From NCBI GenBank assembly GCA_963853835.1, contig OY970826.1:73402929-73466928 (forward strand): DNA of 64,000 nucleotides. The letters are read 5' to 3'. Position 1 is the stretch's first letter, and the number at the start of each line of letters is the position of its first letter. A model generated the notes under the pieces. It saw only the letters and a list, made by a program, of their open reading frames with translations. It had not been told where the DNA came from and made no database searches. A program made the position numbers and the translations under genes. This document shows positions 33,137 to 44,450 of the stretch, in pieces. This stretch comes from Calendula officinalis (taxonomy: Eukaryota > Streptophyta > Magnoliopsida > Asterales > Asteraceae).

Positions 33137-36100
33137 TTACGATCTTGACGATTTGTTATCTCTACGTGGGACTGCAAATGTCTTCTGCAAATCTTTTAGC
33201 TTACTTAGTATTTCTTGGAACATTGGACGAGATTCAGGTTCACTGAACAAGAAAAATAATTCAACAAAATCATTTGTTCGTGAAGATATTTTTTACGTAA
33301 AATTAATAAAAGAGAAAAAAAAACTAATTAATTAGCTACAAAGACTAAACAAGAGATTAACCTGGATAAACAACTTTCAATAAGAGTAGCCCATTGTGGA
33401 TTGACATCTTTTGGTATCTCTAACCGTTGATTCATGAAACCTACAGCTCCGATAACCTGCAAGTATCATCATTATTATAATCACACATGTTTATCATTTT
33501 GTAGCTTGTTGACTTTAGAGGTCAAACGAACAAATTTTCAGCCTCGAACTGTATATCAAAGTATTAATTATTTAATAAAAGTTTGATTACAACAGTAATA
33601 ATACCTGCATCGGGTCGAGATTATCCCAAGGGATCTTTTTGGTGGTAATTTCCCACAATACCACTCCATAGCTATATACATCTGACCTTAAAAACACAAT
33701 TCAACTAGTGTTAATATAGTATTTAATTTTACTTATAGAGTTGTACTCAAGGTAGTCCTAAGCGACAAATCTCAACCATTGATTAATTATAAGTAATAGT
33801 CAAGATTAATCGTATATTTTATACATGGAGGGGTAATTTGGTCATTTATACAACCGAAAAATATATTTTTTGTTTTTCTATTTTAGAATTATTTTTTGTT
33901 ATTTATTTAGTTCTTATTATTATTTTTATTTTATTTTTAAAAAATATTTATCTTTCGTTAATAACACATATCACATGTGATTGTATGTTGAATTACATGT
34001 GATTATATACACAATCACATGTGATTGTACAAAAACATCACATGTGATTAAATACACAATCACATGTGATTGCATACTAAAATCACATGTGATTAAGTAT
34101 CCCACGTAATTATCAAATAATATTGTTTTTTAACGAAATAATAATAATAATAATAATTTAAAATAAAAAATAAAAATCAAATTTTTTTTGTAAGTGCCAA
34201 ATTACCAAAATACCCATTCATGTATAAAATAGGTGATTAATCTTGACCATTAGATCTTATTGAGCAATGGTTGAGATTTGTCCCCTAGGAGTTAGGACTA
34301 CACAAAATTTGAAATTTAAGGACTACCTTGAACATTTTTCTAAATAAGTATAAATATCAAATAAACACATATCATATAATTTATGTTATGACAATATGGA
34401 AAACATGAGATACGGGCTTACTTTTCATCCGCTTGCTGATTGCGAAGAACTTCTGGAGCCATCCATTGAGGCTATAACAAAAACCAAAAGATTCCTAATA
34501 AAATGATCATTATCATGTGCTAGATATAATGCGTACGTGTTTTATAATGCTAAATGTATGAATAATGAGTTAAAAATTGTAGTCGAATTACAGTCAACTA
34601 TTTAAAAAGTTGCCAAAAATCGTTTATTAATGTAGAAAGGAAATTTGAGTACCGTTCCTTTCCCGGACTTTGTTGTTAAGTAAGATTCACGTTTGATACG
34701 AGAAAGACCAAAGTCACCAACCTATTCAATTGTAGACGATTATAGATGAATTTTAGTTGTATTGCTTTTAGAAATATTAAAATTTATATAATATCGACCA
34801 CACCTTCACGGTCCAGTTCTTGTCAACGAGAAGGTTTGAAGACTTGAGATCACGGTGAATGATTGGCGGGTTGCAATGATGAAGATAATTCATCCCCCGT
34901 GCCTATAGAAATAAAAAAAAAATAAAAATAAAATAGTTAGTATGCTCATAAAAAGATTTTAAATTTAAATAAATATAAAAATCCGTGCAAAAAGGTACTT
35001 ACAATATCCATAGCCATATGAATACGACGTCTCCAATCTAATTTAGCATTATCTCGCTGAAGTAACTGGAACAAACTTCCACTACACACAAAAAGAATTG
35101 GTGATATCAACTTTGATCCACAAACTCAACAATCTGTTGTTAATTATCCAAGGAAATTTACAATTTAATACATTTGCTAATAGTCAAATATTTCCATTAA
35201 ATAATTTAAAAAAACGTAGCAAATTTTCATATGGATTAAAGAACCAACCGTGGAAGACACTCGGTGACAATGGATAGATGCTCGGGTGAAGTTACGGCAC
35301 CCATGAAGAGTAATATATTTGGATGTCTAAGTCTTTTCATGAGAGACACCTTCAATTAGACACAAACTTTTAAGTCAAACCTTTGACTTTTTAATTAAAT
35401 TCACACAAAAAAAAATGAAGTGACACGTTGACGGAAAGATTTACCTCTTTTCTAAAGGATAGTATTATGTCATCTGAGTATTCTTGCTTTATAAATACCT
35501 TCACGGCAACATCCTGTAACATGAAGATACGTCGGATGATTAGCTCATAATTTAATTCAAGAAAATAATATAAGTATTGTTTACGCGTGCATTTAATACA
35601 ACATATTAAAGGGGGAAAAGGAATACATACCGATCCGAACCACAATGCATGATATACGGTCCCACACGAACCTTTGGAAATAAATGTAAAAAGTAAAACA
35701 TTAAAACCCGCGAAAATAAGATAAAACCAAAATATGTCAATGCAAGAAATCACGTATGAATTACTAACCTTGCCCAATTTGTTCTCCAATTGTTAAGTCA
35801 ACCCATGATATTTCAACATCCAAATTTTCGATATTAATGTCGAATTTAATAACCGAACTACTGTTGGTGCTCCCGGAACTACTTGGACCACAAGAAGACG
35901 AGCATGGATCGGGTGCTCCATTAGTATTATTGCTACTAATTGCACTTTCGTAAGGTTGACTTTCTAATTTTAACGAAGAATTACAACTCGTGTGTTGACC
36001 AAATTCTTGTTGTTGATCATTATGTAACCAAGACCAATCACTAAAACGACCTATTCCATTTTCATTTTGATTTCTTCTCCACGGCCATGAAATTCCCTTT

Positions 36101-37693
36101 TTACCCATCCATTCCTCTGCTTTTGAAGATAAACCAGAAAATGTTATGGGCTTTTCGACAAATTGGTCGTTTGTGGAAGAAACGTTAGGGGCAAAATCCG
36201 AACAATGAGTATTGTCACTATCGCGTGTTTTCATTTTCAACTTCACCTTGGAAGCCTGCATTATTGTTTTTGCATTTTCTTAAGTTAAGTTACAAGTGTA
36301 CAACGGTTTAAAATGCTAATAACTAATTATAGCTTACAAAAAATATTTGAACAACTAACCAAATTTGATATTTTTGAGGTGATTGCTGTTTGTAAAGGTT
36401 GTTGAGGATCAAGTCGAAATTTAGCAGAAGAAATTTTCCAAGGTGAATTAACGTTTAATTGTGGCCTTAATTCTCTAAAGGGGCGAGAATCGGCACAAAC
36501 ACATAAAACTCCATTGATATTTCCATGTTCATCACGTGATGGGGAGACAGTACTGATAACCGAAAACATTTCCCAAATTCTATTTCTCATAGGGAATTCT
36601 CCAAACCATGTTTCTCCTTTTGCAGCTCGTTTTATGATCAGAGTAGCTAATTCTGAAAAATTGGGGTTTATTATAATCTCGGGAGCGGTTTTCCCTAAAG
36701 CTTCTGAAACAGTATAACCGTAAAGGTGTTGTGCCATTTGATTCCTGCGATGAACGAAACAAGTTCATAAAGGGCAAATTTGGATAAAATATGTCAACAA
36801 TGATAGCATTTTAATTTCCATGATTTATATGATATCAAGCATTCTTTCAAACCATAAAGTGTGATCACACGATAATCACTCTTTTAGCTCTAAAAGCATC
36901 AAAAATAGATAAGGGAAAATTGTCATGCAAATTAAAACGGTAACTAAAAGTACCTAATTTAACAATGCTGGATACCAAAAAATTTCCAGCTTCATCAAAA
37001 TTAGTGAAAGTTCCATCAATATTTGACAAATTTAGAAGAGAAATTATAATTTTTTGCAAATTGAGAAGTAAAAAGTTCAATTACCAATTTAGGGTACCAA
37101 TTTTCGCTAAAATTTCCCTACATTTATGAAAATTGAACTTTCACAGCTAACTTTACATTCTCAAATTTGGAATTTTTTAGTTACATTTCATGTTAATTTT
37201 CCCTAAATTTAATGATTCAGTTTTCAGGTGAAGAATTGAAGATTCTGGCAATTTCCACCCACACAAGGGAGTATTAAACATTATAATTTTCTAGTTATCT
37301 CAAAATTTTATAAATCATCTACTGCCATTTGAATTAATTAAGTTGAGAAAACAAACAGTAAATTAAACTTAAAAAGGGGGAAATGTCAAAGAAATAATCA
37401 AACCAGTAGATAATGCGACCGTCAAGATCGAACATATGCACTGACTGACCCATTGACTCCAATATGTTCATACATTGACTTTCCGTTAGGTTCACGGCAG
37501 AGAATCCACCGTCAGATTGCCGCAAAGATAATGAACACGTCTTCAATGCCTCCCCTCCATCAACGGGTTTCCGGTCATGCTCACCGGAGATGATGAGCTT
37601 TGAAATCTCTTCTTTAAGGTAGGCGTGATCTTCTTCTAGCTTCTGAATCTTCTTCAACAGCTCAACAGCTGCTGGTTTTTCTATCTTATTCAT
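33137..37693 (-). CDS. PAS-domain Raf-like protein kinase gene 3, catalytically complete, 650 aa
   Basis: The ATG at 37693 starts MNKIEKPAAVELLKK. Thirteen exons: 37693-37404, 36744-36360, 36255-35769, 35671-35631, 35513-35445, 35349-35249, 35081-35003, 34902-34804, 34721-34653, 34471-34422, 33686-33605, 33456-33362 and 33242-33137 (TAA); the sum is 1953 nt. The order is coiled coil (about 8-40), PAS (about 80-200, with IIYWNQMAQHLYGYTVSEALG across the first junction), Ser-rich linker (about 225-375), kinase domain (about 375-640). Intact motifs: glycine loop IGQGSCGTVYHA, VAVK (K406), HRDLKSSN (D502), VGDFG (D520), GTPQWMAPE (541-547). The LKSSN loop and DVYSYGVVLWEI are typical of plant Raf-like MAPKKKs with PAS domains, which as a group function in ABA and stress signalling. 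The upstream Met at 37741 is possible, but homology favours 37693. Confidence 0.93.
33735..34345. mobile_element. Long-TIR MITE in kinase gene 3 intron, with palindrome array
   Basis: The inverted arms exceed 100 bp: left CTCAAGGTAGTCCTAAG, ACAAATCTCAACCATTG and AGATTAATC...TTTTATACATG, with reverse complements at about 34200-34345. The core (33970-34095) has six copies of a palindrome around ATCACATGTGAT. It lies between exons 10 and 11. No clear target duplication was found, so the superfamily is open. Confidence 0.8.
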
Positions 37694-38357
37694 GTTCTCC
37701 AATTTCACACACTTAATTGAGAAAACCGACATTAAGAACAACTAGCATGCAAGTTCAAGGTTTTGCACAACTTTTAGATGAATTGAGTGATTGTGTTTGT
37801 TCTCGCATGCAAATACACACAGTGAACCCTAAATCAATCTTAATGGTGATGAAATTTGTATATGTTGGGGGTTCAATTGCAGAATTAAAGAGACGTGCTA
37901 CGTTCCCTGAAGCTTTCTATCAAATTTGTACATGTTCCTCTGTCAGTTTCACTGATAATTTAAATTTGTTACAGATGTGTCCCTACACAAATTGTCAACT
38001 TGAACTTTTGGTTCCTTAAAAAAGACATATTCTACCAATAACCAATGTTTTATAGATTCCCATACTGGAAAATAGGAAGGTGTGTGTGGTAACAATGATG
38101 TTTACGGTTTAGGGTGTTTTAAATTGATAGTTAGAGTTTGATTGAAGTGATAAGTTACAACAAGAAACCCTGGTTGAACCGCAAAAATTTAATTTTCTAA
38201 AATATTTAGGAAAATAAAATAAACTAATGACTGTTTTATATAAGTTTGAAAGTTAAAATGATAACCTTACTTAAAAAATAAAAATAAGTTTTAGAAAATT
38301 TCATTTTTAAGGTATTTATTTTGTCTTTCGATAGAGTTTTGAGTATTTGTGCAACAT
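37694..38357. other. Upstream region of kinase gene 3
   Basis: Non-coding. It contains the probable promoter and 5' UTR of gene 3. No convincing TATA box, repeat or second gene was recognised. Confidence 0.4.
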
Positions 38358-38749
38358 TAGGGATGAGATTGGGTCTAGAACTGCCTGGATGTACTAGACA
38401 TGAAACCTTATTTTAGATTATTAGTAGACCCAAGAATTGGATCGTTTTACAGAATATAATTCTGGTTCGATTTTGGGTTCAGTTCGGGTAAATTAGTTAT
38501 ATGCCCGATTAGAACTTAATAATTGGAGGCAGTTTCGGGTGTTTGTATATTATTTGTTAGTTTATACATGTAATGTTAGAATTTACAAATAGTAATAATA
38601 AATTCCAAGTAAATTATACCAATGTCTGATTTCATGAAAAAGTTGGACCTGATACCCGAATCTATTTTAAGTAATTTGGTTCCAACATGTTCCAATTTCG
38701 CCTCGATACGGGTTGGTTTTAGATTTCCAATTATATTATCTCATCCCTA
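38358..38749. mobile_element. Possible hAT-like MITE
   Basis: Inverted ends TAGGGATGAGAT (38358) and ATCTCATCCCTA (38749). The flanking 8 bp are only partly alike (TGCAACAT, CTCAATAA), as for an old insertion. The interior has no coding content. Confidence 0.55.
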
Positions 38750-38835
38750 CTCAATAAGATTTATACTGGTTCAATATGTCGGCTAATCAATTTAGATTGT
38801 TTTAACTGTATTTAGGACATTGGCGGGTTAAATTA

Positions 38836-39364
38836 GGGGTGGCAATTCGAAGGTTCGGGTTGGCGGGTTTGAATTATCAACCCAAAATCAACCTATTTAG
38901 AATTTGAAGTAAAATGAACCCTAACCTTGGCACATGTAAAACATGATAACCCAAATTCTATCCAAATAACCCAGAACACATGTTGTTGGATCAAATGGGC
39001 TTGCGGGTCGAAACCAAGCAGGCGGGTCAGAAATAAAAAGAACATACCAAATGTAAGGCTAATCATTACATGATTCACTAAATTAAGTGTCAATAAAGAT
39101 TAAAATCTCAAACTTATTTAAGAAGAGTGTCGAAATTTTAATTCAATCAATAACAAAATAAATTTTATAGCATTTATATCATTCGAAACAATTTAAAATA
39201 AAACTCTGAAAAACTAAATAAGTCAACCCAAACACGACCATATTTATAAACGGGTTGGATTTGTGGACATGTTTTGACACGAATCAATTAGTCTCAATAT
39301 AAATATGATTATTTTCCTGCCTGGGTCGTATTGTATTTTGGGTCATATAGAAAATTGCCGCCCC
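38836..39364. mobile_element. Possible hAT-like MITE
   Basis: Inverted ends GGGGTGGCAATT (38836) and AATTGCCGCCCC (39364) with one mismatch. No target duplication recognised. The interior contains repeated GGCGGGT/ACCCGCC-type motifs but no coding frame. Confidence 0.5.
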
Positions 39365-39737
39365 AAGATTCAGTAAAAGAAATTCAGTTTTTGAAACATT
39401 GCCCCATAACCCTTTCGTGATTTTCATTTCTTTATTAGCTCCTCGTTTGTTTTAGGTAAAAGTCGTTAATTTAAGGGAAAATATGGTAATCCAAACATAT
39501 TTCTTTTAATTTTTCTCAGAATTCTTGCTGTCTTTCTAATCATTGTATCTCTCACTGGATACTTGGCAATATCGTTACGATGTTTACTTTTTCAAGTGTT
39601 TTTCGCATTGCTTAGACAACGGGATCCCAACCAATTATTCTTAACGACACGTGTATGTCAAAAATACATATGAAAATAATTAAAGTAAATTAAATATCAA
39701 AACAGATATAGGATATAAACAGCAAAAATCTAAAACA
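39365..39737. other. Intergenic, nothing recognised
   Basis: AT-rich unique-looking sequence without a coding frame, RNA gene or clear repeat. Confidence 0.4.
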
Positions 39738-39928
39738 ACGTTCTTTGACATATAATAAAAAAATGATCTTATGTCATATCGGAAAGGTTTTTCAAGTCTC
39801 CTGTCGGCCACTTGACATTTTCATTAACATCTTTATTCACTGAATTTCCAGAGTACGTATGCAATTTTATTTTATAAGATAATGCTTCCAAAAAAATAAC
39901 GTCATATGTTGCGTCAATTTTTTCACAT
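39738..39928 (+). repeat. Direct repeat copy 1 (about 180 bp)
   Basis: Begins near GTTCTTTGACATATAAT, contains TATGTCATATCGGAAAGG and CACTTGACATTTTCATTAAC, and ends near AACGTCATATGTTGCGTCAA. A diverged second copy lies at 40795-40972 in the same orientation. Confidence 0.75.
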
Positions 39929-40069
39929 TGACGCGGAACAAAAGTTTAAATGCTAGAATATAATTTAATGATAATTACCGACCAAAAAAGTGAGAGACTC
40001 CCATTTAAGACTGATAAATTTCAATCTTCTAAAAATACTCCGTGCGATTTGGGAGACTTGGACAATATC

Positions 40070-40235
40070 AACGGGAAGCAACACTAACGAGTAGCACTAA
40101 CTGGGAGCAGCACTAACGAGCAGCACTAAGTGGAGAGCAGTACTAACGAGCAGCAGTAACAAGTTTGAGCAGTATTAACGAGCAGTGGTTACAAGATTGA
40201 GCAGTATTAATGAGCAGTAGTAACTATTTGAGCAG
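40070..40235. repeat. Degenerate short tandem repeat (AGCAGYACTAACG-type)
   Basis: About ten degenerate units of roughly 13-30 bp with core AGCAGYA(C/G)TAAC, for example GAGCAGCACTAACG and GAGCAGTATTAACG. No coding potential. Confidence 0.75.
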
Positions 40236-40794
40236 CACTAACTCGGACACGTGGCGGCATTCTAGTGGAGTTGCACAGTTGCACGCTCGCGGGGTAGTTG
40301 CACGGGGTATTTTGGGAAGATTTAAAACCCAACTCTTTTTTGGGGAGATATCATTTCATTTGGTCCAAATTAAGAAATCACCCTATAATTTAATATATTG
40401 AACTTAAATTATTAAGTTTTTTACTACCATGAATTATTAAATGTGTAACTTGATATTCTGAACTCGACAAAATAGTCGACTTAGTACCCGATCATTAATC
40501 CGTTCACGTTTTTTTACTTGAATTACTTTCATTGAAGATTTTAACATACTAAAATATATACGTGTATTTTAATATATTGATATTAATGGCAAATACTAAA
40601 TGTGACTATTTTTTTTAAGTTAATAATTTTTTGTTTTGTTGAGTTAATAATTTTTTGTTTTATTAAGTAGATATGAAAATTGTGATCGGAAGTGACATAC
40701 GTGTTCAATCTTTCACATTCAAAAGAAATTATAAAATACACACGATTACTCACCCATCATTTTGACACGTGTGAGGATCCCATCATGTGAATCT

Positions 40795-40972
40795 TGTTCT
40801 GTGACATACAATAAAAAATGAACTTGTGTCATATCGGGAAGGTCTTCTAGTCTCCCGTCGACCACTTGACATTCTCATTTACATCTTTATACATTGAATT
40901 TGCGGAGTACTATGCAACTTTATTTTACAAGATAAGTCTTAGAAAAAAATAACGTCATATATTGCGTCAATG
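40795..40972 (+). repeat. Direct repeat copy 2 (about 180 bp)
   Basis: Diverged copy of 39738-39928 (TTGTGTCATATCGGGAAGG, CACTTGACATTCTCATTTAC, AACGTCATATATTGCGTCAA). The segment between the copies contains the short tandem repeat at 40070-40235. Confidence 0.75.
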
Positions 40973-41135
40973 TTTTTAGATACATTAGCAGGTTACCCGC
41001 GCAATGCGGCGGTGGGGACCATGTGACTAAATTTGACGGCGATCAAGTAGTGGATGGTGACGACGATAGTGATAGTGGCTGCTGGTTGGGGTCGTGCGGA
41101 TGGTGGGTGATTTAATTTTATTTTTGTAATGATTA

Positions 41136-41280
41136 ATAAAGATATCTCATAAGCTTACTTAAATCCAAAATTGACGTTTTTTTTAAATATGAACCGTTTT
41201 AGCTATGTTGAATATCTCATAAGTTTCTTTAAATCCGAAATTGGCATTTTTTAAAATATGGACCTTTTAGTTATGTTAAA
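41136..41280 (+). repeat. Tandem duplication, 2 x about 71 bp
   Basis: Two adjacent diverged copies, each starting near ATATCTCATAAG and including TTTAAATCC(A/G)AAATTG and a poly-T stretch, ending near TAGCTATGTTG and TAGTTATGTTA. Confidence 0.7.
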
Positions 41281-42995
41281 GTTAAAGGTTATATACATTA
41301 GTTGTTGGGATAAAGCAAAATATCAAGTACATCTAGGGGTGTTAACGAGTCGAGCTTTTAACGAGCTACTCGAGTTCGAGCTCGTTTGTATCGAGCTCGA
41401 GCCTATACAAATTCGATCTCGAGTCGAGCTCGAACATAAAACAAGACTCGATTAATCTCACGAGCCGAGCCAAATAATTTAATACTCGACTCGGCTCGTT
41501 CGATAGCTCGTTTAATCTCGAGCCTTCGCCAACAACAGACTCCTCCTTGTTTGACAGCTCTTTCAACAGCACGACGTATCTTGGCCGATATTCCGCCACC
41601 AGCCGATATTCCGCTTTTTACAGCTGCTTCCGGCCACTGCTTCCATAGCAAGACAGGTCCTAAGGTAGTTTTAGTGTACCTCTTCTTCTATTCTAGTATG
41701 CCACCGCTCGCTATCTGGCTGGAAAAGGTGGTCCGGAAGCTTCCTCTCTCCCAGCAAGCAAGATGAGATCACCACTTCTCTCGGACTTCCTTTACTTCGT
41801 AACCTTAGCTTTAGATGTCCTTTCATAGATTCTCGAACCTTTTTATTTTTAGATTTTTTTTATCTGTCTCGTACGAAGCAATGGGAGGCAAGCTATGACG
41901 GCAGGATGTGACCTTGCCTTTCGCCCTGCTACCGCCTTCTAAGTTCTTCTGACTAAACGAAGTTAAGACTAAAGGTGCACTTCTTGGTGAAAGGACGGGA
42001 AGAAGGACTTATTAGCCGTATCTAGCTCCTTTTGGCAATGGCATTGAAAAGCCCGATCTAGGTCATCCAAGTCAAGTAGAGAAATTGAATAAAATAGGGG
42101 CGATCATCGGTTTTCTTTATGGAGGGATATATTATTCAAGATATTCTTGAAAGGCGGATTGACAAGTGCGACGAGGAGATGGAGATTCCAGAAAAGTCTA
42201 CGAATAAGTAAGTGAAGGCTTGGCTTAGTTTGTAAAAAGGCTCAAGTTTTTTGGCTTCCTATAAACCCCTCCTAGGTTGTGGCAACTTTCTACTCCTCCT
42301 GAGCTGTCTTGTCGTAAAAAAAAAATTAAATTGCTTCGAGCATCCGGCTTCACCACTGCTGCCTGCTCTCTACTTCTTCGGCCCTGCGCCTTTTCAATCA
42401 ATCTCCGGCCGCTCCGCTATTAGTGCGAGCTGTAAGGAGTCTTGATCTCGAGTCAAGCTGGGGCGTCATCTGTCTTTTAAGTTAAGTCATTTCCTAAGAC
42501 GGCTCCTCTTATTCTTTCTACGATAATCCAAACTGCAGCTCCACGAGTCTGCTCGGAACCAGTCGATTCCTGAGCGCACGATTCTTTCGCATGTAGAAAG
42601 GAGAAGAGTGAAAGAGATTACCTAGCTCACATTTATGACAGGGGGAAAGCTGTGGAGCAAGTTCAACCATAAGGCACTGCATCAAGCAACTCTAGGTTGT
42701 ATAGCCTTGTGGTGTAAGGCTGTGTAAATAACTGGACCTTACCACCGGGCTCAAAGGATCTCATTCTCCGTTATCGGATTGGCTCGTTGCTCGTTAGCGC
42801 TTTAGTTTGATTGCAGCTAGCGCGCCCCTTTTCTTTCCACTTTCTCTTAGTCAAGCTTTGAAGCCCCTACTGGGATGGGATCTTTTCCTTCTTAGCTTTC
42901 AATGGTATTCTAGAATTCCTTCGTTCTGGTGCAATTCACTCAGTCTAGTCTCGCTCGAGCTCCTCTAGTCCGAATAGACTTTTCTGAGTCGAAGA

Positions 42996-43166
42996 AGCAG
43001 CTTGAGTAGTAAAGTCTTGTGCTATAAATGCATAAGCGGGTAAAGAGTACATGTGTTGAGCTACCAAAGAAGTAATAACCCCTACAGAAGCTAGAGCAAG
43101 GCCTAATTGAAAATGAATCGAATTATTAATTGTGTCATAAAGGCCCTTATGCCCACGTCCCAATCG
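42996..43166 (-). pseudogene. psaB: psaB fragment (photosystem I P700 apoprotein A2), within organellar insert
   Basis: The frame reads RLGRGHKGLYDTINNSI and then SLVAQHMYSLPAYAFIAQDF, about 57 residues of the plastid PsaB protein with one visible change (ASVGVITS for ASLGVITS). The full protein has over 700 residues, so this is a dead fragment. It is fused upstream to a LINE-like fragment in the same frame. Confidence 0.92.
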
Positions 43167-43270
43167 TCCTCCCCAAGCTACATTCGCACTAACCCTGTCT
43201 AAACGTTCCTGAACCCTTGCAAGACCTTTTCGCTTGTTGCACCACGTAAAAGCAGGTCCCCTGAAAAGCC
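43167..43270 (-). pseudogene. LINE endonuclease fragment fused to psaB fragment
   Basis: The frame FTWCNKRKGLARVQERLDR matches the conserved end of the LINE-type endonuclease domain of plant non-LTR retrotransposons (FTWCN and ERLDR motifs). It runs directly into the psaB frame. Confidence 0.75.
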
Positions 43271-43774
43271 AAATCACTCAACCCACAAGTAGACATCATA
43301 TTGTTGAAAAGTAAACATCTGTTCATAGAAATAGGTGGGCAGTTCCTATCGGTGGAGCTAAGACACCTTCGAGAGATATAGCTGTAGCTCTTGGTGGCAC
43401 GGGCAAGACAGTTCATGAATGAATGGCGAGTTTTCTATTTACTAGAATATCTTTCCTGCGAAGTAAGTTTCTCTCTATCAATAGGAGCCGAACCAGGGCT
43501 AAGTTCATAAAGCCTGAACGATCCCAGTGTGACCGTTGACTTACGAGCTACTAGGCTATATATAAAAGACAAGCGCAGATAATGAGGATGGAAAAGATTT
43601 ATATCTATTCTTTAAGCTCCACACTTCGAGACTTGTGGAAGAGGGGGGTGAGTTGATATTAAGGTGTCAAGGCGCTCGAAGAAGGCCACAAGTGGAAGCA
43701 ACCGATGCTTTGGTCATTCAGTTGACTCCTTGCTGCCAGTCCGTGCTTGCTGTCATGCTGGCAAAAGCGGGGCT

Positions 43775-43786
<12 letters not shown>

Positions 43787-43832
<46 letters not shown>

Positions 43833-43833
43833 A

Positions 43834-43859
<26 letters not shown>
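43787..43859 (-). tRNA. trnM-CAU: Plastid-type tRNA-Met (CAU), organellar copy in the nucleus
   Basis: On the minus strand the 73-nt sequence starts ACCTACTTGACTCAGCGG, has anticodon CAT in TTTCATACGG, T-arm GGTTCAAATCC, and ends AATAGTAGGTA, which closes the acceptor stem with the first seven bases. It matches plastid trnM-CAU, which is also common in plant mitochondria. No CCA is encoded. It is probably silent or inactive in the nucleus. Confidence 0.9.
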
Positions 43860-43870
<11 letters not shown>

Positions 43871-44384
43871 AAGTCAGAGAAAATAGACCCCTATAAGTAT
43901 AAGAGAAAGCCGTACCATTAAACTATACAACATACAACCTCGAAACTTGATTTCGTTGGTCTTTCTCGTCTTTATCTCTCTCCAAGGCAAAGGGTTATGC
44001 GTTGGATCCACGATCCTTCACTCTGCAGTAGATTCAAGGTGGTTTACCAAAATAGGATTTAACGAGCCGAACAAGTGTTTTATACAATAAGTAAAAGTGT
44101 TGATACATTAAGTACAAGAATATACATATATTCTTAGGAGTTTTAACGAGTCGAGTAATTAACGAGCTTTTCGAGTATGTAAATTAGTTATTTTCAAAAA
44201 ACATGGAATTATAAACGAGTATCGAGCTCGAGCTCGAACACTATATAAATATTCGAGCTCGAGCTCAATTTTAAAAGCTTATTCGAGCTCGAGTCGAGCT
44301 TGAGCCGAGTAATTACTAAACGAGCCGAGCCTAAATTTCCTGATATACTACTCGACTCGAATCGTTAACACCCCTAAGTACATC

Positions 44385-44450
44385 AATTGGTTAACATATA
44401 GTCCGTACTTGCAAAAGGTGTTGGGTTCGAATCCTGTAAGCAATACTTTT
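44385..44450 (+). mobile_element. tRNA-like SINE head, split from its 5' part by the hAT element
   Basis: CATCAATTGGTTAA (A-box-like) and GGGTTCGAATCCTG (B box) are 40 bp apart, followed by a T-run. The hAT target duplication AGTACATC falls just at the A box, and the sequence left of the hAT (to 41333) would be its upstream part. Pairing of a 7-bp acceptor stem was not found, so an active tRNA is unlikely. Confidence 0.45.

Larger units (their letters stand above)
41524..44057. other. Nuclear organellar DNA insertion (probably mitochondrial, NUMT)
   Basis: GC-richer than its surroundings. It carries a plastid-type trnM-CAU, a psaB fragment and a LINE fragment close together. Plant mitochondrial genomes typically collect such plastid and nuclear scraps, so the source is more likely mitochondrial than plastid; this is inference. 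Borders are set by where the CGAGCTCG-rich arms stop. Confidence 0.8.
41334..44376. mobile_element. hAT-type foldback element hosting organellar DNA
   Basis: It ends with inverted TAGGGGTGTTAACGA on both sides and is flanked by the 8-bp duplication AGTACATC (41326-41333 and 44377-44384), which fits hAT. The two arms (about 41334-41523 and 44058-44376) are rich in the self-complementary CGAGCTCGAGCTCG motif. The 2.5 kb between the arms is organellar sequence. No transposase is present. Confidence 0.88.

Noticed and set aside
40980..41130. Helitron end around ACCCGCGCAATGCGGCGG
   Set aside because: No CTRR-type 3' end with hairpin or matching 5' TC end could be placed.
43787..43859. Working nuclear tRNA gene
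   Set aside because: The sequence is plastid-type, sits in an organellar insert and lacks nuclear gene context; kept only as an organellar copy.
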